DNA from: Nematostella vectensis
Lineage: Eukaryota; Cnidaria; Anthozoa; Actiniaria; Edwardsiidae
Length of the DNA stretch: 64,000 nucleotides
Reading direction: 5' to 3'
Assembly (NCBI RefSeq): GCF_932526225.1
Contig: NC_064036.1
Location: 3,287,501-3,351,500 of the forward strand
Shown here: one piece after another, positions 11,731 through 22,026 of the stretch
How positions within the stretch are numbered: the first letter of the stretch is position 1
How the letters are laid out: each line of letters starts with the position of its first letter
Notes under the pieces: model-generated
The model's database searches: none
What the model was told of the DNA's origin: nothing
What the model saw: the letters and a program-made list of their open reading frames with translations, nothing else
Position numbers and translations under genes: made by a program

Positions 11731-13339
11731 TCAGTTTGATTTCTGCTTCTTTTTTCCTGGTCTTTCCTCTCGCTTTGCTTCTGGATTCTGTTTCTCAGGA
11801 CGTGGCTTTTGCCATTGAAGAGGGTGTTTTCTAAAACATGGCCATGGAGGAAGAACAACCTAAAATGTGATTAAAATTATTTAACAGTGTCAACCAAAGA
11901 AAACTTATTTTATAGAAAACTCATTATTTACAGCTCTCTAAGCCAGTAATTACGCAGGGGAGGATACAGGGGGGTGGATATCCACACACCTTTTTGAGAA
12001 AAAAAATTGAAAAGTCTCTTTGTTTGAAAAAAATAAATAAATGTCTGAGGGACAGGAGGTAGGGGTACTGTCCATTTTCCTTCGCCTGCTTGACTTTGCT
12101 GATGCGACAAGTCCAATCCAGTGTGAAGTATTGTAAGATCTATGTAGTGACCTACCAAAAACCACTAGATCAGTTATAAGCCGACTGTCCGGCGATCATC
12201 CACCCCCCATTTAGAAATCCTAGATCCGCCCCTGTTACCACACAGCCAAAGCTCCTGTAAGCAATTACTAAAAAGAGGGTAGTTTAAAGGGGTGAATCTA
12301 TGAAACTTACCAAACAGCTAACCACAAATCCAGCAATCAAGATCATCACAGTAGCGCCAAACTGCTCTACATAATAGCCCCACAGGAAACCAGCGACCTG
12401 AGAGAGAGAACTTTTTCAAAACTTCCATAAAAACATAAATCACACCTAGCTTGTTCTTTATTTACACAAGTAAGCAGAATAAATCATAGATACAATACAG
12501 TACTTACTCCAAAAAATATTATGATGATATGGAAGAGCTTCTCTGCAAGTTTCTGACCCTCATAGTCCTGTGGAGTAGAAAAGATTTCCCCCAAGCAGTG
12601 GGAGGCACAGTTAAGATTAAAAGAAAAGATTTCACGATGGTGTTGGATAAATTGGGCTACGTAAGGAAATTATCATTTTATTCATTTTAATAGGAAATAG
12701 GCAAAATATCAATTTTCTTAAGAATAATTTTTCAGAAGCAATAAAAGTCGCTAAAAAGCAGGAGATATGGTGCTCTATGCAGGAGAGTGGGAGAAGATGT
12801 CCAAAATCTTGAGACTCCTGCCTAAGTTGTCAGGTATGAGATATGGGAAAACCCCAAAGATGCACCTAAAAAAGTAAGGTGAAAAACATTGTGACACCAC
12901 CGCACTGATGCTTATTTCAGCACTCTGATGACCTATTGTTTATTTGTTGTTGTTTTGAGGGAGTCCTGGGGGTCCTTATGCATGAGGGGAGATAATTTTT
13001 TTAAATATAAATGTACTATTTTAGTTGACTAGGTACCAGCAGAAGTTAAAGCTATCATTTTTGCAAAACTCTTTTGCCCTATTACATCTCATTTTGAGTT
13101 GCATGATAGCATTACTTGAATTTTGATAGTGTTAATTTATAAGCATAATGTAAATCATCCGTTAAAAGAAAATAACAAAAAATAGAGCAAGCAAAGGCCT
13201 AGCAGCAAGGTCACGAAATAATTGGTCTCTCACCCTACTTCCTACTGATGTTAGTCATTTATAAAATGAATGTAACTAATAACTAGACACAAACACTTAC
13301 CAGATGAGTTGGAATACTTTTAAATATATTGAGATTCAT
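11731..13339 (-). CDS. SPCS1: signal peptidase complex subunit 1
   Basis: Four exons on the minus strand: 13301-13339, 12508-12567, 12311-12397 and 11731-11859. All are phase 0 with GT-AG borders and give 104 residues; human SPCS1 has 102. It starts MNLNIFKSIPTHLDYEGQKL, closely matching the family N-terminus. Two hydrophobic segments follow (about residues 24-42 and 47-65, with GYYVEQFG between them), then LPPWPCFRKHPLQW and a basic tail ending KKKQKSN. SPCS1 is the small two-pass ER membrane subunit (yeast Spc1) of the signal peptidase complex; it tunes substrate selection and is not catalytic. It lies head to head with WRAP73, 511 bases between start codons, which suggests a shared bidirectional promoter. 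Intron 3 carries a MITE-like insertion and intron 2 a copy of dispersed family A. Confidence 0.95.
11955..12234. mobile_element. MITE-like element in SPCS1 intron 3
   Basis: Starts CAGGGGAGGATACAGGGG and ends with the imperfect inverted partner CCTAGATCCGCCCCTG, 280 bp apart. Flanks read TTACG and TTACC, a possible 4-5 bp target duplication. No coding capacity. The CAGGGG terminus is shared with the element at 16602. Confidence 0.55.
12680..12850. repeat. dispersed repeat family A, copy 2
   Basis: Lies in SPCS1 intron 1. Shares GAAATAGGCAAAAT, AGAATAATTTTTCAGAAGC and CAAAATCTTGAGACTCCTGC with the copies at 10300 and 36810; only the right-hand part of the repeat is present. Confidence 0.65.
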
Positions 13340-13850
13340 TTTGATCTGTATCCAGAGCCTATTTTCTCTATTGAATAGCCTGATTACATGAGGAAATGCT
13401 TCGCTCTTTTCACAAAACTACACGTCTCTTTGTGGCTATTAGCGGGCTCAGACGCTTCAGCGTCATACAATACCATCGTATGCGCAAAGAGGAAACGAGT
13501 GAGTATCGACTGTAGACCGATCAAAACACGAAGCGGTAAAAGAGACCAGAAAATAAATTGTAGATCATTAGTTTCATCATATTTTAGAAATTTTTCTACG
13601 ATAATAACCCCAATTTTCATGAAAGTTAACCTAACACTTTGTTTTTGTAAAAGTACGTGTAAAAAAGTTTGTACTCTTGAAATCCGAACCTCGCCGAATA
13701 AAAGCTATACACCTGGAGGCCTGGCTACCAATCAGTAACAATGGCGGGCTGTTCGAAATGGCTGTTGTTTCGTGAGAAAACAAAAATGATTTATTTACAG
13801 TTCTTTTGATTTTATGAAGATTTGAGTCCATAAAGGTCGAGGAAGTGAAA
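13340..13850. promoter_or_regulatory. divergent SPCS1/WRAP73 promoter region
   Basis: 511 bases between two start codons that point away from each other, with no other gene between them. Near the WRAP73 side it has CCAAT (13728-13732) followed by AACAATGGCGGGC (13737-13749), a match to the YY1-type AANATGGCG element common at housekeeping promoters. Transcription starts are not visible from sequence. Confidence 0.55.
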
Positions 13851-16800
13851 ATGAATTTTTCAGAATTATTCAAGCAATCGGGTCAGCTCTGTAAGCTCTC
13901 GCCAAATGGGAAATTTATGGTAAGTAAAAAGCAAAATTCAAAGCAAAATTATAAATTATGGTTTTTCATACTCTATAGGAACCAGAATGCAACCGAATAA
14001 CTACAGCTGTCAATTGACTTGTTGAAACGGGTTTTGTTGTTATTTCAACTCTCTCTCTCTCTCTTTTAGGCTACCTGTGTTCAATACCGACTTATTATCA
14101 GAGATGTGAAAACACTCCAGATTCTGCAACTTTACACATGCTTGGATAATATACAATTTATAGAGGTTAGTAACTCGGCGAGGTATAACTAGCAAGCTGT
14201 TGGGGAGGCGAGAATTGCAATACACTTGGAATTAGGCGAAGATGGGGAACATTACCAAACACATTGAAAGAGGGATACAGGAGGTTGGGTGGTAAATTGA
14301 TTGGGTAAGGATGGTTGTAGTACCCTTTACTAACACTCAATTAATACCTTTGTACTGGGACCTTTAACTAAAAATATATCTGCTGCCTATATTCTAGTGG
14401 TCATCAGATTCTTTATATGTGCTCTGTGCAATGTTCAAGAGAAGCCTGATTCAGGTAAGTTTATTTTAGAAGCTTGTTACATTATTGTAAAAAGATAAAA
14501 CTTTCGCTAGTATCCCTAACGAATAACACCTTAAAATCCTTTACTGTGTATTTATTGTTCAAGGTGTGGTCATTAGAAAAGCCAGACTGGACATGCAAAA
14601 TAGATGAAGGTTCTGCGGGCCTGGTAGCAGCGAGGTGGAGCCCGGATGGTCGCCATGTGCTGTCTACCGCTGATTTCCAGGTAACCTTAGTTCACTGATT
14701 GACTGATTCATAACTCTAAATCGATTTGGGCAATGTTAGATAAGTACACGGTATTTCAATGTAACACCCTTGTGTTTGTATTTCAGATAAGGATAACAGT
14801 TTGGTCTCTTATCAGTAAATCAGTCAGCTACATCCGCTACCCCAAGCATGCTTATGAAGGTTAGACAACATTTTTAGACTTTCTCTTACTGTACCTACAC
14901 CATTTCATCTTCATGCAGCTTTTGCCAACAAGTGAGTAAAAAAGTTCCTAGAATTTGTCAAAAATACAACATAGAATGCCATGTTGGTCACAGTCAGCAT
15001 ATGTTTCAAGTGCCTTTCTATATGTGACTCTGTCTATATTTTTAGGCCTTGACTTTAGCAAAGATGGCAAATATATGGCTCTGGCAGAGAGAAGGAACTG
15101 CAAGGATTTTGTCAGCATATTTGCCTGTGACTCCTGGAAGTTACTCAAGGTATCGTCGCTTTTGTCACTTCATGGAATATTTTTATGTGATAATATCGGC
15201 AGCTACCATGTATAGATAATTATCTTTAAACAACCTAGATACATAACTCCAGCTAACTTGAACTGTTTTTTTCCCCTTGAGAGTACAAATTAGCAGGGTT
15301 CTTAACCTTCCATGCAGTAGTTCACATATTCGTAATGTTGGACTGGCTTTTGCTGAACCTTGTGTCCATTTGCTTGCCCCTCTTAACTCTTTTTTTCTGC
15401 TGTTTTAAAATGTGTCATGTAATTTATAAGTGCAAAGGAAGTTTCTAAATAAATGAATGATATGCATAATTTTAATATGAGTTATTGTTTCAGCACTTTG
15501 AAGCTGAGACAAGTGACCTGGCCGATCTTGCCTGGTCACCAGATGGTCAAGTTCTTTGTCTGTGGGATCATGTTGTCAATGTGAGTTGTATGGGCCATAA
15601 AACATTTGTATTATCTTTAATAAGGGTGTAAAATCTTTAATCTGGGTAGTCTTGGTAGCACTACAGATGATATGAGTAGAAAAAAAAACTACAGAAAGCA
15701 GTATTAACTTGGTGGTCTGTCTAGGTGTGGTGGAATCCCAGTGGAATCTATGGTATATTCTATGCCTCTGTGAAACCAGAGTAGTTTAGCCAAACTAGTA
15801 AAATAGTAAAAAGAGTAAAACATACCATTAGTTTAGCCAAACTAGTAAAACTAGTAAAACATACCATTAGTTTAGCCAAACTAGTAAAACATACCATTTC
15901 TTCTGTTGATTTAGAGTGTTGTTGAGAGTCAGGAAAGGAATGTATCTAGCATATGTACTGAATGATAATAGTTACTTGAAGGTGGTCATGTAAAGAGTGG
16001 TTTTGACGGTGGTCAAGAAAAGAAAGGTCACACAAGGAATGCTCACACAAATGTGTGATCAGTATAGACTGATAATAATTATAATGAGAAAAATGACTGA
16101 AATGTTGCCCGCAAAAGGCTTGTTTATAAATTTAGTATTTGAACCTTATTTGTTTTCTACTCCAGTATACTCTCTACCTCTATTCCCTGGACGGTCGTCA
16201 GATTGCTTCCTACAGTGCTTACCAACTTGCTTTGGGTATTAAATCTGTGTGCTGGTCCCCTTCAAGTCAATTCCTGGCCATTGGAAGCTTTGACCAAAAG
16301 GTAATCATTCACTGATTAGCAATTAACAAAAATGTTCTGAATCACTCATTTTGTTAATGATTGGTCATTCCAGTGTCGAGTACTAAATCACATCACCTGG
16401 AAAGTTGTAGCTGAGCATTCCCATCCATCATGTGTGGATAACCCAACTGTGGTTAGTAAAATTTCGACCATTTGCAACAGTCATTGCTTCACATTGCTTC
16501 ACATTGCCTGATGCACAATTCAGTTGAATTTTATATAATGATGTGCAAACCTTGGGTAAGGGGAAGTATAAGAATTTTAGCCTGTATTTTAGCAGCCTCT
16601 GCAGGGGCGTGGCCAGGGGGTGGCCCCTTTTAGCAGCCAAAAATTACAGTAAATGTATGAGACATTATCTAAAATACAGAGTAAAATGCCTTGAAAGTCC
16701 CTCTTGGGCCCCCCTCCTGTTAAAAATCATGGCTACGCCACTGCTCTGATCCCTTGTCAAATCATACCCCTTGAAATTTATTTCCTACGCGATTGGTGAC

Positions 16801-19414
16801 ATTACAGTACAGGCTAGGGTAATTGAGCATTTGCACTAAATTTGTACTTTAGATGTTATTGTTTAACAGGTTGTGTACAGAGAAACAGAGGTGAAACCAC
16901 CACAGCTAAGAGGAGAGCTGTTGAATCCAGGTGGCGGCTTCTCTCTACAAAGCAAATGTAAGTACCATTCTTACTTTTATTTTGACTAACGCTCAAGTCT
17001 TATACCTGAGGTTGTCTGTGATTTAAAAAAGGGGTGCTTAAGGATGAATTTGTATCATGTGGATATTAATTGTTATAGAACTGAGGAGAAACATAAATGA
17101 ACCATATGATAAGCAATCAATGGTGCTGTTTTTTGCTAGAAATCACTTTTTTAACTGATATTTGATATGTATGATACCCATTTCTTCTCATGAGACTGCC
17201 ATTTGGTGATTTCCCAAAACTGTATTTTAAATAGGAATATTTTGTCTGGTTTCTGTTATTTCACTGAGGAGAATCTTGAGATTCTTTTTTCTTTTCTTTT
17301 TATGGTCCAGACCAAGTAGAACAGGTTCCAGTCCAGGTCCCCTCAGTCAAACTTGACCCAGAGAAGCACAGCCCAAAGTTAGGGGTGGGATATGTGTCAT
17401 TTAGTGCAGATAGCCGCTACATGGCGACTAAGAATGGTAAGACTTTACTTGAACTCATGCTTATTCAAATAAAACGCATGCTTTATTTGATGTTATTTTT
17501 TTTATTCACTCTCAAATGACCAATGTTGATGTCATATTTTCCTTCAAATTGTTAACATTGAATTTAAATGGTTTTTCCACTTGGACTTGCAACTAGTGTA
17601 TGATTATATATGATTATGCAATTTTGATTGCATGATTATATTTTTAGGATTATGATAATATACGATGATTATTTTACGTTTATGATTATAAGATTATTCA
17701 ATTATAATTAAAAGAAATTACGATTATCCGATTATGAATATGTTACTATGATTATACAGTATAGTATTTTTATTCTATTATTTTTATACAATTATGATAT
17801 TATATGATTACTGACCGGACACATGTTTGGTGTTGTTTTTAGATAACATGCCTAATGCCTTGTGGATCTGGGACATGCCTAATCTTACCCTGGCGGTGTT
17901 GCTTCTGCAAGCTCAACCAATCAGAGGTAACAAGTTTACCAAGATATGGATCATACTGTTTAAGCAATCATAATCAGTCCGCCATGATCATATGGAAATA
18001 GTTGAAAAACCATCATGTGCAATCGGTCCACCAAATATTGCTTAAACATTGTTGTGGCTGCTTCAGTATATCCACTGTCATTCTGTCTTTGAGAGGGACA
18101 CATGTGCCTCAGTCTTTCAGAGAATAAGTGCTGTATGCCTCATATCTTCTAAAGTTGACTGTTACCAGGTTCCATTTGCTTGCCATTTAGCTCCAAACCA
18201 AAATTAATGTGTTTGACTCATTTCTTGCAAATATTATACCATCAGTCCTTAAGAACTCATAGAATATTGTATGCATTTGTGCGAAACCTGACTTCCTATC
18301 TTACTGCCTACATGTTCAGCTACTGCATTGGATTGTTGCGACCACTTTGTTCACCAGCTTATTGATGTCTTGATTTCCTGTCTTGTGGTTTACGCTCGTT
18401 CCTTGAGCCATTGCATGAAGTGCTCCAGTCTTGACTCGCTATATGCGCACCAACATGATATTTCATTAAGTGTTTAACTTGGAAAACTACTTTTTTAATA
18501 CTCCTGCCTCAGTCATTGCGTGGGACCCGCTCCAGTCTCGACTAGCTATGTGCACCAACAACAACAAACTGTATATGTGGTCTCCCGCTGGGTGTGTTTC
18601 CGTTGTCATCCCTTCAGAAAGTAAGTTAACCATTCCATTCCCTATATGACCCTTACGAATGCACCCCAAGTCGAAAACGTTCTATACCTATAACAGGTAT
18701 ATACCTATACCTATTAAAACGCCTTACGCCTTACAAAAGGGTTTCAGTGCAAACAGCCAGCGTCAAATGGCTGTTCTTAAACCGAAAGGTAGTCATTAGG
18801 GAAAATTTTTTTTAAATAAAGATGGCAAATAAACTTGTCTTTTTTCTTTTTCTTTTTTTTTTCTGTATATGGAACAGAGTTATATTGGGATTCATTTTGT
18901 TCGTAGAATTTCCATTCCCCAATCGCTATTTGCAGTTTGCACTGACAACGTTTTTTTAAAAATACTGTAGCTCCAAAGAGAATAAATATCGCCAGACTCG
19001 ATAGAATTTTGCTTTAAGCTCGACCGTAAATGACCGAGTAAATGAATGAATCCTTGACCTTTATTATGTTATCTTTGGCTCCCCTCTAAAAGTGCAATTG
19101 AGGGCGTGCTACCTAGCGGTCATCCTTGCTTGAACCCCCATGTTCCGCGCAACACCGAGTCGCGATAGGCATCAATTTCCACCAGCTAATTCAAGCGAGT
19201 AACTGAGTTACTCAGTTCAATCAAATAAGCAAAGTATTGTATTTTTTTAGTTATCATTAAAACCGAGCTTCTGCTCTACATCCTTCAATGCTTCATTTTA
19301 TCCCCAGCTCCGTTCAATGCGACGTCGTTGTCCTGGCATCCTGACGGTAACAGCCTCGTATTGATGAGCAAAGATCACATGTGCCTGTGTTTTCTGTCAG
19401 ACCCTCGAACGTAG
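13851..19414 (+). CDS. WRAP73: WD repeat protein WRAP73 (WDR8)
   Basis: Fourteen exons: 13851-13919, 14070-14165, 14398-14454, 14564-14680, 14787-14859, 15046-15149, 15494-15580, 16166-16300, 16374-16451, 16870-16957, 17311-17436, 17843-17926, 18513-18620 and 19308-19414. All are GT-AG and in phase, giving 442 residues (human about 460). Family-defining stretches are MNFSELFK at the start, [87 protein letters not shown] and [10 protein letters not shown] at the end, i.e. WD blades along the whole length. The family is a centriolar-satellite/centrosomal protein that works with SSX2IP in microtubule anchoring, spindle and cilium assembly. The last five codons and the TAG lie in the first unit of a 27-bp minisatellite. 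Intron 12 holds a decayed copy of the start of exon 13. Confidence 0.95.
15780..15900. repeat. short tandem repeat in WRAP73 intron 7
   Basis: Three imperfect copies of a unit containing AGTTTAGCCAAACTAG and TAAAACATACCATT, each about 35-48 bp. Non-coding. Confidence 0.75.
16602..16743. mobile_element. MITE with 14-bp inverted ends in WRAP73 intron 9
   Basis: Starts CAGGGGCGTGGCCA and ends TGGCTACGCCACTG, imperfect inverted repeats 142 bp apart. It is flanked on both sides by CTCTG (16597-16601 and 16744-16748), a plausible 5-bp target duplication. Non-autonomous DNA transposon; superfamily not determined. Confidence 0.75.
17590..17820. repeat. AT-rich degenerate repeat, WRAP73 intron 11
   Basis: Tract of degenerate ATGATTAT/GATTATA units over about 230 bases. 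Low complexity, non-coding, with no link to the adjacent exons. Confidence 0.7.
18680..18970. repeat. palindromic repeat family B, copy 1
   Basis: In WRAP73 intron 13. The left arm has CACCTATT-like sequence and CAGTGCAAACAGCC; the right arm has the inverse (CGCTATTTGCAGTTTGCACTGACAACG). The two arms face each other across a middle holding AAACCGAAAGG. Copies at 42630-42960 and 51470-51765 share arms and middle. Probably a fold-back/MITE element. Confidence 0.55.
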
Positions 19415-19620
19415 CCCATCCAGTCAGACCCTCGAACGTAGCCCATCCTGTCAGACCCCCGAACGTAGCCCATCCTGTCAGACCCTCGAACGTAGCCCCT
19501 CCTGTCAGACCCTCGAACGTAGCCCCTCCTGTCCGACCCTCGAACGTAGCCCCTCCTGTCAGACCCTCGAACGTAGCCTCTCCTGTCAGACCCTCGAACG
19601 TAGCCCATCCTGTCAGGCCC
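19396..19620. repeat. 27-bp minisatellite spanning the WRAP73 stop codon
   Basis: About eight copies of a 27-bp unit (GTCAGACCCTCGAACGTAGC plus CCATCCT). The first unit supplies the last five WRAP73 codons and the TAG; in the WRAP73 frame every unit repeats that TAG. Because 27 is divisible by three, other frames on both strands stay open for up to about 100 codons; these are not genes. Confidence 0.9.
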
Positions 19621-22026
19621 AAGGAGATCGTATCCGAAACAATAATCTTATGGATAACCCCTCAATAATATGAGAGCCCTTAAGCAAAAAGAAAGGCGAA
19701 GGCAGAAGCAGAAAACAATAGAAGACACAAAGAGCCAGACGCGTGAGATGCCCCCTGAGGTGGACTCTGTCCGATACATTTCAGCGTTTTCCTCCAAACT
19801 ACTACGTGAAAACTCCAAGGCCCTATCTCGTCATGTCACTCGATGACACTCATCACCTGATCAGTTGTCGCTTAAACAGCCTCTGTCAGTCGCCATTATA
19901 CCATCCTAGCAAAGTACCAAGTAGGAGAAAGCATCCATTTCGACCGGATGATTTGGGGAAGCTGTTACAATATTTTCGAGTGAATTTGGAAAACAAAGCA
20001 TAAGATGTTATTTTCAGGCGATAATTAGGAAATTTCTTAATTTGTCTTCTAAATTTGGCTGAGAACAATTGACAAGTATGTGGCTGATAAGGTCTCTTTA
20101 TCTACAGCAGTAGGGTATGCGTCTAAGTATGTTATATCGAGAGGGTGTTGTAAATAGGAATTTAACATTTACCTTATGTTACTGGTAGGTATAAGACATC
20201 GTCAGGAATGAAGTGCTTTGAGGTTATGCATGAAGAACTTAAAGTCTGTCATGAAATAAGGTAGTACAGTAGACATATTGTTTGCAATTTTTATTTGACA
20301 CAACTAACGATGAATAAATAATCTCATATTGAAAAAAAAAATTAATTTGAAATTATATATTTAAATTTACGGCAATATTGGTAATCGTCATATATTGGTA
20401 TCGTCATATATTTACACATCATCTTTATTTTTGATTAACCGTTTATTGTACGGCTAGCTAAGGTATTGGTCCTCCAAAAAAATATAACGAATGGCTTTAT
20501 CAGTTGGAAGTAATGCAGGCGAATTCTTGATAAATCGAATCTCCAAATTACATTCGATTCGATGTATCAAGAGAATACCAACTGAGTGAAAATAACCGCG
20601 AGGCCTAGTGGAAGGTTTACCTTAGCAAGATTGTAAACGCTCGAATAAGCGCCGTGGCACTTTTTAAATGTTTCATGCCCTAGGCGAGGCGCTTATACGG
20701 GAGAGGCGAAAGACGTTTTATCTCCAGGAAAAACAGTGTCTTTTAATAACATCAAAGGAGTAAAATTCTCCCAGAGCCATAACAAAAACAAGGCAAAAAT
20801 GATCAAATGTTTGGCAAGTAGTATGGTCAGTTATTATTCCTTCCCTTCTAACGCCCATTCCTCATCATCGAAGTCTATTGACTGCAACACGTTTAGGTGA
20901 CTAGGCGCTTATTCGAGGGAGGCGCTTATTCGAGCAAAATAGGCTTGTTATAGCCTTTAGTGTGAGCAGAAGATTCATGACCAACAGGCGATGCACAAAG
21001 GTATCACATTGCTGTTAGTCCTCTAATCAACATCTTATGTTTTAGTCCTTCTAAAACTCTGCCGAATTGCGTTGTCTCTAACAGCTTTTCGTTGGAAGTG
21101 ATTTAAATACCCCTTTCGTTGCTGATGATTATTTATTTGCGTTGCTATGGTTGTTTTATGCCTTTATGCACCTCGTTTCTTCTTTCCAAGTAAGAAGAAC
21201 TCGAGGGTGTACGGGACTTCTGCAGAATAAAAATTATTATCAGAATCTCAAGGAAACAATTTAGTACATTTATATCAGGTTATCATTGCTTCCCCTTTGT
21301 GTGTTCCCCCTTCGTTATATTGATAATATCAATATATACAAGTTACTTCGGTGTGGTTTATCAAGGGATGAATGTGGCTCATATTGTATGTGTGTATAAC
21401 AAATGAATTGATTGCATTAGAAATACTGCTTCTCAGCGAAGGTTCTATTTTATCCCCGGTTTACAAATATTAGATGTATTGTTTTGGTGTTTACTCCGAT
21501 TTTTCTGCGAACTATTGTCAATAACTTCCAACGGCTTATGGAAGTACGGAAGCAAAAAGGTGATTTAGCTATTGGGAATCGTCGGCGACTTTCGCAACAT
21601 ATTGAAAAGCGCAGTAGGTGTCTTGTATTCAGGAATCTGTGTAGATATCGATATATAGGACTTACTAGGGTTCGGTACTTCGCTACGTCGCACATGCTTG
21701 TCCTGGATCGGCTTGGTCGCTGGGCCTCCTTGATATTCTAAGAATGGAAACCATCAAGATATCAACTCAAGCAACAAGCTCCTGTCGTCATTCCCTCTGA
21801 AAGGAAGTTAACCTTTTCACCCCTATATGGCCCTTTAACGCCAAAAAGTCCAAAAGGTTTTACAGTATACTGTAACATGGAATTGCTTTCAGTGACTTTG
21901 TTTTCTATCCAAATACACATTGAACGACGAATGTCAAATTGAAATTTAGCTGGAATCCACGTAATTTCTCATCTCGGCACATCAGTGAGGTGGGCCCGAA
22001 CCCTCTGCACAGATGTAGTCCTACCG
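19621..22026. other. intergenic; repeat debris and one unassigned short frame
   Basis: No supported gene. A short + strand frame at 19670-19846 (58 codons, very basic start MRALKQKERRRQKQK, then DSVRYISAFSSKLL) could be an exon of an unknown gene but has no recognised homology. A 297-bp inverted-repeat element lies at 20639-20935. Any further 3' exons of the WSC-SEA gene (minus strand) would be here; I could not identify them. Confidence 0.45.
20639..20935. mobile_element. MITE-like element with perfect 15-bp inverted ends
   Basis: GCTCGAATAAGCGCC at 20639-20653 is exactly inverted as GGCGCTTATTCGAGC at 20921-20935. Extra inner copies (AGGCGCTTATACGGGAG near 20690, AGGCGCTTATTCGAGGG near 20904) show subterminal repeats. 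No coding capacity and no obvious target duplication. Confidence 0.6.

Noticed and set aside
13120-13140. TTGATAGTGTTAA as the inverted partner of TTAACCCTTTCACTATC at 10878
   Set aside because: An element between them would have to contain most of SPCS1, and the match lacks the CCC terminus.
19314-19668. open frames of 77-102 codons on both strands
   Set aside because: All are readings of the 27-bp minisatellite after the WRAP73 stop.
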